Positions 44,081-54,215 of a stretch of 64,000 nt of DNA are shown piece after piece (the stretch's first letter is position 1; the number at the start of each line of letters is the position of its first letter). The notes beneath the pieces are model-generated. The model saw nothing but the letters and a program-made list of their open reading frames with translations, was not told where the DNA came from and ran no database searches. The DNA comes from Limnephilus marmoratus (taxonomy: Eukaryota > Arthropoda > Insecta > Trichoptera > Limnephilidae): the NCBI GenBank assembly GCA_917880885.1, contig OU862928.1, positions 41,404,962-41,468,961 on the forward strand. Direction: 5' to 3'. The translations under genes were made by a program, and so were the position numbers.

Positions 44081-44636
44081 TAAATAATTTTGTCCATACG
44101 CCAATTCAAATCTTTGTAAGGCTAACAAATGCAACATTGGAACAATTATAATAATAATAAATGTTTATTCAAGATTCAAGTATGTGGGGAGGATAGTGCA
44201 ATCCCACACATTCTATATGAGTATAATAAATACACAAAATATTAGAAAGAAAAAAAAAGAAAAGCAAGTGGTTATGATTGTAGATACTCGTATACACGAT
44301 ATTTGCTATTATGCATTTTGGTTAAAAAATGATTCCCAATTAAAGTATTTTTGCCTCAAATCCAAATTTAAGTTTTATTTGAAAAGGGTTGCGCAGTCGT
44401 TCCCCTCAACCACTCGGACCCATAAACTTGTTTTCATGATAATATATTATTTCAAACATATGCACGACGTATGAGACGTACCCGACTTATTAAAACGATG
44501 AAATTTCAATTATTAGAAAACGTTATTTACGTTCAATATTTTATAATTTTCAAGTTTTAGTATTTTATTCGGGATTTAAACTTTGAAGCACAGGATCTCA
44601 GTTTCATACAAACGGCAGATTCTACTTCTTCTTCTT
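44081..44636. other. AT-rich unassigned stretch
   Basis: No repeat family or frame was recognised. Confidence 0.4.
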
Positions 44637-44850
44637 GTGCCCTGTCCGTTCAATGGACTATGATCTAAATAGTTGCAATGTCGAAAAGGTGGAAAGATTT
44701 AGACACCTCGGCAATATTCTCACGGAGACTCTTGACCCAGATGTAGAGGTTAGGTGCAGAATTGAAGCAGCAAGAACTGCGTTCATTGACTGCGACAATG
44801 TTGGCTATGCGGACTTTGTTTACTGCGGCCCGGTACAGCTCTACATAGAC
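44637..44850 (+). pseudogene. LINE RT C-terminal fragment
   Basis: VEKVERFRHLGNILTETLDP then EVRCRIEAARTAFI matches the LGxxI...EVxxRIxxARxAF block after the RT palm of RTE/R1-like LINEs. It ends in a head-to-head junction with the next fragment. Confidence 0.7.
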
Positions 44851-44853
44851 TGA

Positions 44854-45460
44854 TCAAATCAGTCTCAGGTTTTTCAGCCATGAGGTTCTCCTTTTTCCAG
44901 GGCCCCGTCTTCCGGCAATCTTTCCCTGCATTATGAGATGCAAGATCTCATACTTTTCTGGATGTCTCATCATATGTCCAAGATATTGAAGTTTTCGGAT
45001 TTTCAGAGTTTTAATAACTATTTTTTCTTTATTCATCCGAACCATAACATCTTCATTCGTAACCCTGTCCATCCAGCTTATTTTAAGTATTCTTCTGTAC
45101 ATCCACATCTCGAACGCCTTAAGTCGCCTTAATAGTTCTTCAGTAAGCGCCCATGCTTCCATTCCACAAAATAATATCGAAAATACGTAGCATCTGACCA
45201 TTCGCACCTGTAATCCAAGGTTGAGATCATGACTGCAGAATATCTTTTTCATGCGGATAAAGGTTGCGCGATCTTGCTCAATGCGGCATTTGATTTCACC
45301 CGAGGATCCCATCTATCATTTACATTGCAGCCCAAGTATACAATGCTCTGAACCTTCTCTAGTTTTATTCCAGCAATATAAAGATTTTTATTCAATGCGT
45401 TATTTTTGTTTATAAGCATGTATTTTGTTTTCTTTATATTCAGTTCTGCAGACGGAACGG
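44854..45460 (-). pseudogene. LINE RT C-terminal region
   Basis: The minus strand reads KVQSIVYLGCNVNDRWDPR, then after a shift IKCRIEQDRATFIRMKKIF, RMVRCYVFSILFCGMEAWAL, FEMWMYRRILKISWMDRVTN and RKLQYLGHMMRHPEKYEILH to a stop near 44854. This is the conserved post-palm region of a LINE protein, nearly open for 150 codons, so the copy is only moderately old. It lies tail to tail with 44637-44850. Confidence 0.85.
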
Positions 45461-45469
45461 CAGATGGAA

Positions 45470-46189
45470 CCTTGTTATTCCAAGAGAATGCCATGTAAAC
45501 CATTAACTCGAAAGGACAGATGGAATTTGGAAGTTGTGGGTCGGGGAACTTTAGCCAGAAAGGGAGAAACAATGAATGTCCAATGTTTAGATGTATATCT
45601 GGCACGTGCATGTAAACCAATGTCAACACGTGCAAACCAAATCATGTCGCATTAGCAAAACCACGTGGAACTGGGAACTCGAGAGGGGAAAGTTTCATTC
45701 CAATTATTCCCACCCTAACTAGACACGATGTATTTTGTTTTGGACGAAGCTTGTGGTTTTCAGGTGAGTTATTTATTTACGTGACTTTTTGATTAAAACT
45801 TGTGCTGAAAAATTTCGCCATTGGTGGTGAATGTTAAGTTTTTGTTAATTGTGTAATTTTTGTTTTCACTGAAAACTAGGTACTCACTTTAATGCGGGAG
45901 ACGCCATCTCGGAAAAAAAAGCTGAACACACGTTTGGCGAATCTCTTATTTGAAGCATTCACAATTTGGGAGGCGGGTATGGCGTATTGCGACTCGCAAC
46001 CCGTGTATTGGACGGACCCACTGTCGAATTTGCTCTATCAAAGAAAAGAAGGAGAAGAAAAATAATGTGGGAATCTTAACGACGTAAGTGAAGAAAGCGT
46101 GTAAACAATATGCGCCCGCGGCACGGCTTATTGGACGGAAGTACGGTCGAATTCACCCTAGCAGCCTGGAGATTCGACCTTTCCGCCGG
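45470..46189. other. Mostly unassigned; short ATG exon-like segment at 45728-45763
   Basis: ATG at 45728 opens MYFVLDEACGFQ, followed by a consensus donor CAG/GTGAGT at 45764. At about 45958-45979 a 22-bp repeat A start block appears. I cannot link the exon-like piece to any protein. Confidence 0.25.
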
Positions 46190-46500
46190 GTTCATTTTAA
46201 TTAATTCTGAAGAACGTGTTACTATATTTAAGATATTTCTTAATGAATACATCCCGAAGTTATTAATTCATCGTCTAGAAAAATAAAATCTGGTGCTCAT
46301 CGCTAACTTTAGTTGTCCAACGTATTAAAATTTTTTAAAGGCGTTGAACGTTAAAAAAATGTTAGCAACGTACTATTTTTATTAATCTTAAATATAAATA
46401 CATCACATCCCTTGTGAGGCATGGAAATAAAAATTAAAATTCAATTACGAATTCGCCGAAATAAATTAAAATGTGAGCCTCGGGCAAATCCTGATAAACG
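46190..46500 (+). repeat. Repeat H, uninterrupted copy
   Basis: The counterpart of 35455-36240 without the LINE insertion. There is no coding capacity. Confidence 0.6.
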
Positions 46501-46514
46501 TGGTTATGTCTCGC

Positions 46515-46610
46515 CTTGATGGATAACCAACTCCCCTGCCGTAGGTCACCCTAAGTGATTCGCTACGTTTGGTGATTTAGCAGGAGTGCCCGGCAGGGGC
46601 CTCCGTGAGA
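46515..46610 (+). mobile_element. Repeat A 5' fragment
   Basis: GATGGATAACCAACTCCCCT to GCAGGAGTGCCCGGC. Confidence 0.65.
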
Positions 46611-46689
46611 TTTCACTGAACTAGAGCGCTTAGATTGAAATTACGACGTTATTGATGTTGTTGTAGCTGAAAATGATTTAATTTTTTTT

Positions 46690-46873
46690 AGATAAGTTGT
46701 AAGATTTTCTCGGCCAAAAGTATTTTCATTATTTGTTTTTGGGGTGTTATGCCGTGTTGGGCTACCTCCTTCTTTATGCTATGTTGCGCTACCTCCTTCG
46801 TTTCGGCTAAAGAAGGAGGTAGCGCAACATAGCATAACACCCCAAAAACAAATAACGAAAATAATTTTTTTTA
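46690..46873 (+). mobile_element. Repeat C, shortened palindrome
   Basis: The head (GTAAGATTTTCTCGGCC) and both outer arms (GTGTTATGCCGTGTTG; CAACATAGCATAACACCCC) are present. The ribozyme-like centre is deleted. ATTTAATTTTTTTT flanks it (46676-46689 and about 46874-46887), a 14-bp though low-complexity duplication. Confidence 0.7.
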
Positions 46874-47042
46874 ATTTAATTTTTTTTGTATCAAGATTTT
46901 CAGGATTTTTTTTTTAAGGTGCCGGATGGTTTCAGTTTGGAGATGCGCCGCATCCACATACTGTTGTGGATGCCTAGTTCTTACAGAATGGACACATGAG
47001 TGAAAATAGATGTATTGTATTAAAAAAACTTTAAATTAAAAT

Positions 47043-47485
47043 GGAGTTCTGCAGACTTAATGCCGTAGAAATGAGATCCCTGAGGCGAATGCGTTGTAAA
47101 ACCATGTATGATGATGTGAGAAATGTGGAGATTCGCAAAGAATGCAAGGCTTGATGTAAGCGTAATGAGTAAGATCAAGAAAGGAACGCTCCGATGGTTT
47201 GGGCATGTAGAGCGAATGAGCGAGGAAAGGTGTATAAGGAGAATATATGACGCTAGTGTGAATGGTAGAAGAAGTCGGGGATGCCTGAGAAAGTCATAGC
47301 ACGACTAATCAGATTCTTGAGTCAGGCCATGTCAAGAGTCAGAATAATAGAAGAGCATGTATGGGACGATGTATGAATGTGAACGAAGCAAGGAGTGTGT
47401 GCCAAGACCGAGTTGCTTGGCTATTCGTCCTCTCTGCCTACCCCTGCGGGGAAACGGCGTGATGGTTAGTTAGTTAGTTAGTTAG
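47043..47485 (+). pseudogene. RTE-like LINE C-terminus and 3' end
   Basis: A plus-strand relative of 41692-42125. It reads EMRSLRRMRCKTMYDDVRNV, then shifted pieces including MSRVRIIEEHV and a Cys-rich end, followed by GATGGTTAGTTAGTTAGTTAG as 3' tail. Several stops are present. Confidence 0.75.
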
Positions 47486-47489
47486 AGTT

Positions 47490-47937
47490 CTACAAATATA
47501 ACTTGATGAAAATAAATGTAATTTTATTTATCTTTTTAAAAATAAATAATAGTGATAAATAAATAAATTTAGAATGTATTTTTTTAAAAAATCAGTGAAC
47601 ATAATAAAACAAACGTGTATTTTGTTTAATTCTAATTTACTGAATAACGTAAATTTTTCCCTTTATTATTTCCGTGCGTTAAAAACAACCCCTAACAACC
47701 CTTCCATAACCCGTCTCATATCATCGCCCAACCGCGTGGCAATACAGCTCACCCGGATATAATTAAAAATATTTCAACGGCAATATACACTAAATACTGA
47801 AAAACAAAATTAGAAACATTTTTATCCGGATAAAAAAAAACTCTATGCGCCTCTGGTCAGATATTATATGTAATTTTCAAGAAAACGTTTGTAATTTCAA
47901 TATCTTTCAATATATGTCGTTAGTATAGGTAGTTAAG
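47490..47937. other. AT-rich unassigned stretch
   Basis: No feature was recognised. Confidence 0.4.
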
Positions 47938-48348
47938 CCTCAATTACATTGAGCGAGCCTAAGAGTATCTTAGTTCCATGGAGCGAGCCAAGCCACTATC
48001 TACAAGTTTAAAAGCAGGTGAATCGGCGAGTGAGATTGTCATGATGACACACAAAACTGTCCACTCGCTCAGTAGCGAACTACCTAACGACGCCTCCGTG
48101 AACTAATTCTGCCAGATGTTTGACAATCGAAATCAGCTGTTTATTGGCCGCCATATTGAAAACATAAATAAACCAATCACGAGTAAGCGAGTAGCAAGTT
48201 AAGTTGACGACCTTTCAACTTTTTTCGTAGATAGTCAACAATCTGCTAGTTAGCAAGTAAGTAATGCGATTACACTGAGCGAGTTTACCAACAGATATGA
48301 ATTTCCCAGATAGTAGCTTGTAAACTCGCTCAATGTCATCGAGACTTT
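47938..48348. mobile_element. TIR element of about 410 bp with repeated GAGCGAG motifs
   Basis: The ends read CCTCAATTACATTGAGCGAG and (inverted) GTCTCGATGACATTGAGCGAG-like. A second ATTACACTGAGCGAG lies inside the right end, and further GCGAG motifs occur within. There is no coding capacity. Confidence 0.6.
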
Positions 48349-49654
48349 TGACGTGGTTTTTTCTTAACAGAGGTTAGTGAAGATGCACTCCATGAGAAAA
48401 TCAACTGTCACCCTTTCGTGCCTATAAACCCGAACGGTTACGGAGATAGCCGATGATATCCAATCAACAGGAGGGCGCCTTCAGTGACCAGTTCCCCCGC
48501 CGCAGAAAAACACAGAGCATACATTAGAACGGAAAAGTTAAATATTCATTGTAAATAAGACGTTATTAAACCCTACTCGTAATCTGACGAACCGATTAAC
48601 ATTGAAACTCCCGATCGGAAAGACCAACAATACACCACATTATACAAACGAGAAACATCAATAATTTTTTTTGAAAAGTTAATATTTACCCTTTGTTTAG
48701 AGTTAAAGATTAACTGGAACCTTGCAGCGTCTGAACTTCATAACTCATAAACCTGTGGAAGTAAAAAGAAAAAGAAAGATTAAGTTATGCGTTCCATCCT
48801 CTTTCTTAACCAATCCATCGGAAATATATACATAACAGAGAAAAGTAAAAATTCAAAGCAATAAAGAACTCTAGTACCTTTATTTTTTTTTCAATAATGG
48901 CCTTCTGACTTAAATATCAGTATATTTTTTGTAAGTTTTAATAATAAATAATTTTAAAAGTTTTAATTTTTCGGGTCTCCCGAAATTGTTCCAAAACTGT
49001 GGTTGTCTGTGTGACGTCACCAGTCACAAAATCCGACGCTTGATTTCAACAGGTGCTGTATTTGGTATGGTGGCGTTGGGAGTCTTATATTTTTTCAGAT
49101 GAGTTCTTTAAAATTTTAAAGTTTAACTGCTTTTAATATTGAAGACCAGTAAGTAAAATGTCCACACCTTAATTTAACCGTTTAAAAAAAAAACAAAGAA
49201 AAAAATATTTTATATATGTGTACTTATAAATTTGGTTGCCAGAGTGTAGGGTAGTTAAACGACAAAGAAAATCTATAATAAGGAAAATCAACTGTACTAC
49301 AAACCAAAACTAAATGGAAAATTTTCAACGTATTTTCTTCAATCTAAAAAAAATGGTTCTCGTTTGTTTCTTTTATATTATTATGTTTGAAGTCTTGAGG
49401 TGGTGTTATTTTTAAAATATAAAATATCAAGGCAATATTTTATATTGTGCCATTTCCATTATATCACCTCAAAGCTTTGGAAGAAAGAAGAAAGCACGAA
49501 AAGCCGTTCGGTGCCTGTCAATATTACGAGGAGAATGTTTCTAATATCGTTTTTCTCCGCGGGTGCTCAAATTTCTTTACAATGTTTAAAAAATAATAAT
49601 AATTGTAATGAATCATATTAGTCTATGATTTAGTTCTTTCATTACTTAGTTACT
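48349..49654. other. Unassigned stretch
   Basis: AT-rich with one GC-richer part (48400-48550). No gene or repeat was recognised. Confidence 0.4.
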
Positions 49655-50300
49655 TAATACGTAACTAACCATCAAAGAGAAAGACCGCCAATCAACTCGG
49701 TCTCACCAATCAACTCTTTGCCTCTTCACAATTGTAGTGTATCTAAAAGCTTCCTGCTTACTCACATAGATGGCAGTAGTAAGAACTATCCCAAAACTCC
49801 GCTAGATGGCAGCTAGATTACTACAGGCTTTGGGCAACAGAGGGTCCAACAGCTCATAGGCAGTCCTCAGCAGATCTCTCACCTCATATTCCAATTAGCC
49901 AGTTCCTAGATAGGTCGACTAACGTGGTCAACAGTGTACGTATACGAGAAGTATGAACAACCCGGATTTATACAAAAAGAACATTATTCTACCCATTGAA
50001 TATATTTCCTTCCAAAGTGAGTTGAGGACTGTTGGTGAAACACTACAACATTCATACATCGTTTCACTCGTACATACTCCTCTATTATTCTGACTCTTAA
50101 CAAGGCCCGACTCAAGTATCTGATTCACCTGATCGTGCCATGTCTTCCTCGAGCGTCCCCGACTTGTTCTTTTTATACCACTTTCTTCATTCATTCGCTC
50201 TTCATGCCCAAACCATCTGAGGGTCCCTTTCTTAATCTTACTCTTTACGCTCACATTAGCCTTGCATTATTTGTAGATCGCCACATTGGTTTTATTAGTT
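49655..50300 (-). pseudogene. RTE-like LINE 3' end split by a solo LTR
   Basis: 49655-49732 is the 3' end (AACTAACCATC...CCTCTTCACA). 50048-50300 is the preceding C-terminal coding part (VKSKIKKGTLRWFGHEERMN on minus). Colinear with 41692-42125 once the LTR is removed. Confidence 0.75.
49733..50047. mobile_element. Solo LTR, family F, second copy
   Basis: It starts TGTAGTGTATCTAAAAGCTT and ends GAAACACTACA. ACAAT (49728-49732) and ACATT (50048-50052) flank it, and the uninterrupted LINE has ACATT here, so the left copy has one mutation. It is diverged from 9456-9788, which implies an older insertion or another subfamily. Confidence 0.7.
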
Positions 50301-50317
50301 CACACAAAATTGTCACT

Positions 50318-50560
50318 TCTTTTGAAGTGAAACTTCTATAGCCCCGCTTTTTTCTGAATTTCGGATGAAAAGGAAATGACGATTACTGCACCTACGATGC
50401 ATCAACTGCGCTCATTGACCGCTTTGATTATAATGTCACTTTTATAGGCTCCTATTGGTTGAGATATGGAACGAATATTACGCTTGGTCGCTTGATTACG
50501 ATCTCACTTTTCTAGTATCGGTTGAGATTGTTTTGGTAAAGTTTCTGCACTCGATTTATT
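50318..50560. mobile_element. Family D MITE, reference copy (about 240 bp)
   Basis: It starts TTTGAAGTGAAACTTCTATA and ends TTTGGTAAAGTTTC. Two diverged half-repeats of ATTGGTCGC-TTGATTA type lie within. Confidence 0.7.
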
Positions 50561-50629
50561 TTAGTAAGCCGGTATAACCACAGCTATGCAGCCTGTGAAT
50601 GAGAATCAATTTAACAAGGAGAGATACTT

Positions 50630-50890
50630 TCAGTCAAAATGATTCATTTTGGCTAGATTTTTCGTTGACGGCTTTGTTCTACAGGCTAAACTAATGTATA
50701 TATTACTGAAGTGTTCTTCGATACTATCAGAAACATTCACATCTTTACGTTTATTTACAGATCGCCTGCGAAAACAAGAAAACGAAAAATGGTTAGCAAT
50801 GTCATCCATCAAAATCGAAAACAGAAGTGGACCTAAGATGGATCCTTGCGGCACGCCAGAAAAAACCGAAAACTCATCGAATCGAAACAT
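50630..50890 (-). pseudogene. LINE reverse transcriptase fragment
   Basis: FSVFSGVPQGSILGPLLFSI is the RT block before the catalytic motif. The next element should be FADD, but the frame diverges after FSFSCF. It is a jockey/CR1-like relic. Confidence 0.8.
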
Positions 50891-51326
50891 ATTACTTGTG
50901 ATTTATGGGAAGGAGTACAAACAAGTTTTTTTTACTCTAAAAGTTACATATAAAAATTATTTTTAAAATGTCAATAACAATTTATGTCCATAATAAAACA
51001 TTAGATAAAACATATTTGAGAGACGCTGGCGTAGCACAATCTTGGAAACGACTGAAGCGATGTGAATCATAATCAGTCACGTGTGCACGTGGATTCGATG
51101 CAGACCTACATTTATTCATTTAATATGACACGTATTACATTATTATCCACATCAGAATAGAGAAACGGGAAGAAAGAGAGTTGTCAATGTGGAGAAAAAG
51201 CTCTCCAGATAATGTCATTTCGTTTTTGACAAATCGCACAGCTTTCGAGGCAGTATTTACTGAACTGTCAAATAAATGACAAATTATTGTAGGGTGAGGC
51301 ATGATGTTTATTGTATGATACGATTA
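50891..51326. other. Unassigned stretch
   Basis: Nothing was recognised. Confidence 0.4.
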
Positions 51327-51935
51327 TCCTATTAATATTAAAAAGGCGAAAGTTTGTATGGATGTATGTTTGTTACTCTTTCACGCAAAAAATACTGAGT
51401 GGACTTTAAAAGTTCTTTCACTAATAGAAAACTACATTATTTGCGAGTAATATAGGCTGTATATATTGGTAAGTTCTGGCGATATGAATAAACTCTGGCG
51501 TTATGAAATTATTTATTATACGTTTATTGTCCAGACGAAAATCAAAGCGTTGCTTGGTAACTATAAGTAATTATTTGACGTGGCCTGTTATTTTGTTATT
51601 TGTTTAGGTTACCATGGAGATCACTTTGATAGTTAAAATTTTACTAATCTAACTAATATTATAAATGCGAAACTGCGTGCGTTTGATTCTTTGCTTTAAT
51701 AGGTGGCACGCGAGCTGTTTGATATACGAATGTAACGGATATGGAGGGTGTGTTGAGAGGTGAGAGAAGAGGAGGAGGGAGAGGGGGGGGGGAGGGGGGT
51801 GAAGAAGGTGGAGGGGGGAAAGGGGAGGGCGTGGGAAGGGGGAAGGGGGGAGTGGAGTGCGGATAGGGAAGGTGGAGGAAGCGAAGTGGAACCCCCCTAA
51901 TACCATGCGAGCGAAGCCGGGGGCAAAAGCTAGAA
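51327..51935 (+). mobile_element. Repeat E (Helitron-like), uninterrupted copy
   Basis: It starts CTATTAATATTAAAAAGGCG. A second start-like block (CTAACTAATATTATAAATGCG) appears at about 51650, then a G-rich tract (51730-51860) and the end GGGGGCAAAAGCTAG. The two start blocks suggest a composite of two elements. Confidence 0.55.
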
Positions 51936-52128
51936 TATAATAAGCAAGGAGCGTGTGACAAGATAGAGTTGTGAGGCGGTTCATTTTCCCTGCTTTTCCT
52001 TCAAGGGTATTTTTATGTCAATGTTTCGGGATTTTACCCCTCAGGGTCCTAGCCATCATTTCAACTGTGGAGGAAGGGAAGGAAAATTTGTGTGACATTA
52101 ATTTTAATTAAATAATGAGCTAATTTGT

Positions 52129-52301
52129 TAAGGGAACGTACCCATACTACGTGACACGTTTAGGGGGGGGGGGGGGGTCTTCAAAATGTCACGCTCGGTA
52201 CAAATGAGCAGCGGGTTGCTTAGGTTTTTGGTCACCGGGGGGGGGGGGGGGGGGTTAAAAATTGCAAAAAGTTGGTCATGTAGTATGAGTACGTTCCCTT
52301 A
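52129..52301. mobile_element. MITE (173 bp) with two long G runs
   Basis: The TIR TAAGGGAACGTACCCATACT (right end with one change) continues ACGTGAC. Internal G15 (52163-52177) and G18 (52237-52254) runs are in the same orientation, near GTGTCACGC-type sequence. Confidence 0.8.
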
Positions 52302-52772
52302 TTATATAGAAGATTGGAGTAGATTTAAGTTCTGAAGAGATGAGATGTTGAACGGAGAGGGCTTGACAATAGAGTGAACTTCGGTAAGGAATATTCCGTA
52401 TTATCCCTGAAGTGGACTTACACAGTTTTCTAAGAGATTTTTTACGGTTCTAGGCTAATAAATATTCAGAAAAAGGTAAGATATATCTTTTGCTTCCCGT
52501 GCCCAATAATTAATGCTTTCTGTTTATTTTATTGTGCAAATTGAGATGATCTTTATCTTGTTAATTTATTAATTCTGGAATTTTCTCCCGAAACCTTTCA
52601 AAATTAACATTTGCAAATATTTAAACACGGTTTTTCATTTATTTTATTACGTTTCACTTTGTTTCTTAATTGACTAGCAAAACATAATAAAAGCTATTTT
52701 AAATACATATTTTAATATAATGAATAACAGATCACTTTGTTTAAACCACTATAATATAAACAATATCTACAT

Positions 52773-52799
52773 GTTTCGATAACAATGTTATCTTCATCC
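52773..52799 (-). ncRNA. Hammerhead-like core, left arm of P1
   Basis: On minus: CGGATGA (one base off CTGATGA), stem II GATAAC / GTTATC, GAAAC. It mirrors 52936-52963. Confidence 0.45.
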
Positions 52800-52935
52800 G
52801 GATATGTCAATATAAAGAAAAATAAATGACAAACAAGTATAGACAAATTAGAATAAACAGTTTATAGTTTATGTTTTTTTATTTTTTTTTATAGTTTATT
52901 CATTTGTCATTTATTTTTCGTTATATTGACATATC

Positions 52936-52963
52936 CTGATGAAGATAACATTGTTATCGAAAC
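52936..52963 (+). ncRNA. Hammerhead-like core, right arm of P1
   Basis: CTGATGA (52936-52942), GATAAC (52944-52949), loop ATT, GTTATC (52953-52958), GAAAC (52959-52963). The core is intact, with a perfect 6-bp stem II. ATGTAGATATTGT follows and pairs with the mirror sequence of the left arm, so a stem III could form only in the folded palindrome. Confidence 0.5.
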
Positions 52964-52983
52964 ATGTAGATATTGTGTATAAT

Positions 52984-53516
52984 GGTTCCATGACAGTTCA
53001 TCCTGCGACAATTCTTCCGGCGACAGTTCATCCTGCGACAGTTCATCCGGCCGACAGTTCATCCTGCCGACAGTTCATCCTGCCGACAGTTCATCCCGCC
53101 GACAATTCATCCGGCGACAATTCATCCTGACAATTCAACCTAACCTAACCTAACCTAACCTACCCTAACCTAACCTAACCTAACCTAACCTAACCTAAAA
53201 GTATAACCTATAAGTATAAGTATGTCGTATTTTGTTATTCACGCATGCTTCTTCGGAGAGTCGAAATTATTGTTAGTAAAAATATTTTTACAGAGCATTT
53301 CCACTCAAGATGCCTTCAGATATAAGTATATCGATTTTGGTTGTACGGCCGTATATCCTCTTTGCATACTTACTTAATAAAAATCTTCTAAATGATCAGG
53401 CAGGATGAATTGTCGCCGGATGAATTGTCGGCGGGATGAACTGTCGGCAGGATGAACTGTCGGCAGGATGAACTGTCGCAGGATGAATTGTCGCAGGATG
53501 AATTGTCGGGTCACCG
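52984..53516. mobile_element. Foldback element P2 with repeat-built arms
   Basis: The left arm has about ten 15-16 bp units (GACAGTTCATCCTGCC type, 52992-53138). The right arm has seven to eight inverted units (GGATGAACTGTCGGCA type, about 53400-53510). TATAAT flanks it (52978-52983 and 53517-53522). Between the arms are the TAACC array and about 200 bp of AT-rich sequence. The arms resemble Drosophila FB-type foldback elements in design, not in sequence. Confidence 0.75.
53136..53197 (-). repeat. Interstitial telomere-type array (TAACC)n
   Basis: About twelve TAACC units with one variant (TACCC) occur, the complement of the arthropod telomere repeat TTAGG. They lie inside P2, not at a chromosome end. 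Confidence 0.9.
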
Positions 53517-53892
53517 TATAATATAGTGGTTTAAACAAAGTGATATGTTATTCATTATATAATTAATGATGCCAAAAAGTAATTTTGCGAAGTTTGAAGA
53601 CATATTTTAATATTGAGTTGCTTTGTAAAGTTTTCCAAAGAAGAAATAACTTAATAAATATACATTTTTTAGAATTTTTTTGAAGTGAAACTTTAACTTT
53701 ATGAAGTTTCAAATCACAAAGGTGTTGTGTTACTCCTGAATGTAAGCCTCTTTTCCCAATAGTTCGGCGAGCCTATGGAAGTTAGGCCCTTGTAACTATG
53801 ACAAAAATTATACCATAAAATCGACTCCAAATTTGATGTAGATTTGCCAGCTTGCATCTTTTTCCACGAGTTTTCGGAAATCATGTTTTTTT

Positions 53893-54212
53893 TTACATGA
53901 GCTCCACATAGGAGGCCTTGAGGAAAATAATTTCCCTCGGGGCCTATATCATTTTTGGGGATGCTGTGTGTGTAGGGTTTTTTTAAGGAAAGGAAGGAGA
54001 GGAGAGTTCTGGGAAGGAAAAGGGTTTGAGGGGTGGGTAGGAATCTGGGGTTCAGTATGTCCTGGTCATCCGCCTCCAAGACCTAGACAAACCTCACCCC
54101 TGCTAAATCACCAAATGTAGCGAACCACTTGGGGTGACCTATGGCAGATGTGTTGGTTATCCAATAAAGGTTCCCGGGGCGGCGGTACCCATTCCCGCCT
54201 CCCAAATTGTAT
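53893..54212 (-). mobile_element. Repeat A with an internal deletion
   Basis: Both ends are preserved (poly-T/ACATGAGCTCC and GGCGGCGGTACCC...CAAATTGT). About 130 bp is missing between the GTCC and CATCCGCC blocks near 54062. Confidence 0.75.
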
Positions 54213-54215
54213 ACA

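Larger units (their letters stand above)
52719..53599 (-). mobile_element. Palindromic retroposon P1 with ribozyme-like cores, interrupted by P2
   Basis: The left arm 52719-52862 mirrors 52888-52983 plus 53517-53556 (for example CACTTTGTTTAAACCACTAT against TAGTGGTTTAAACAAAGTG). ACATATTTTAATAT flanks it exactly (52705-52718 and 53600-53613), a 14-bp target duplication. Only the right side has an extra 45-bp head (53557-53599), the same one-sided layout as repeat C. Without P2 the element is about 340 bp. A Penelope-like origin is possible because those elements carry hammerhead motifs. Confidence 0.75.

Noticed and set aside
43565..44137. 190-codon proline-rich minus frame
   Set aside because: It reads through a G/A-rich tract of repeat E and SINE S sequence. 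Composition alone keeps it open. The same applies to 51649-51984.
52992..53138. CRISPR-like array
   Set aside because: The 15-16 bp units are directly tandem without unique spacers, are mirrored on the other side, and the DNA is eukaryotic.
53136..53197. True telomere end
   Set aside because: The array is short, contains a variant unit and lies within a transposable element with flanking duplications.
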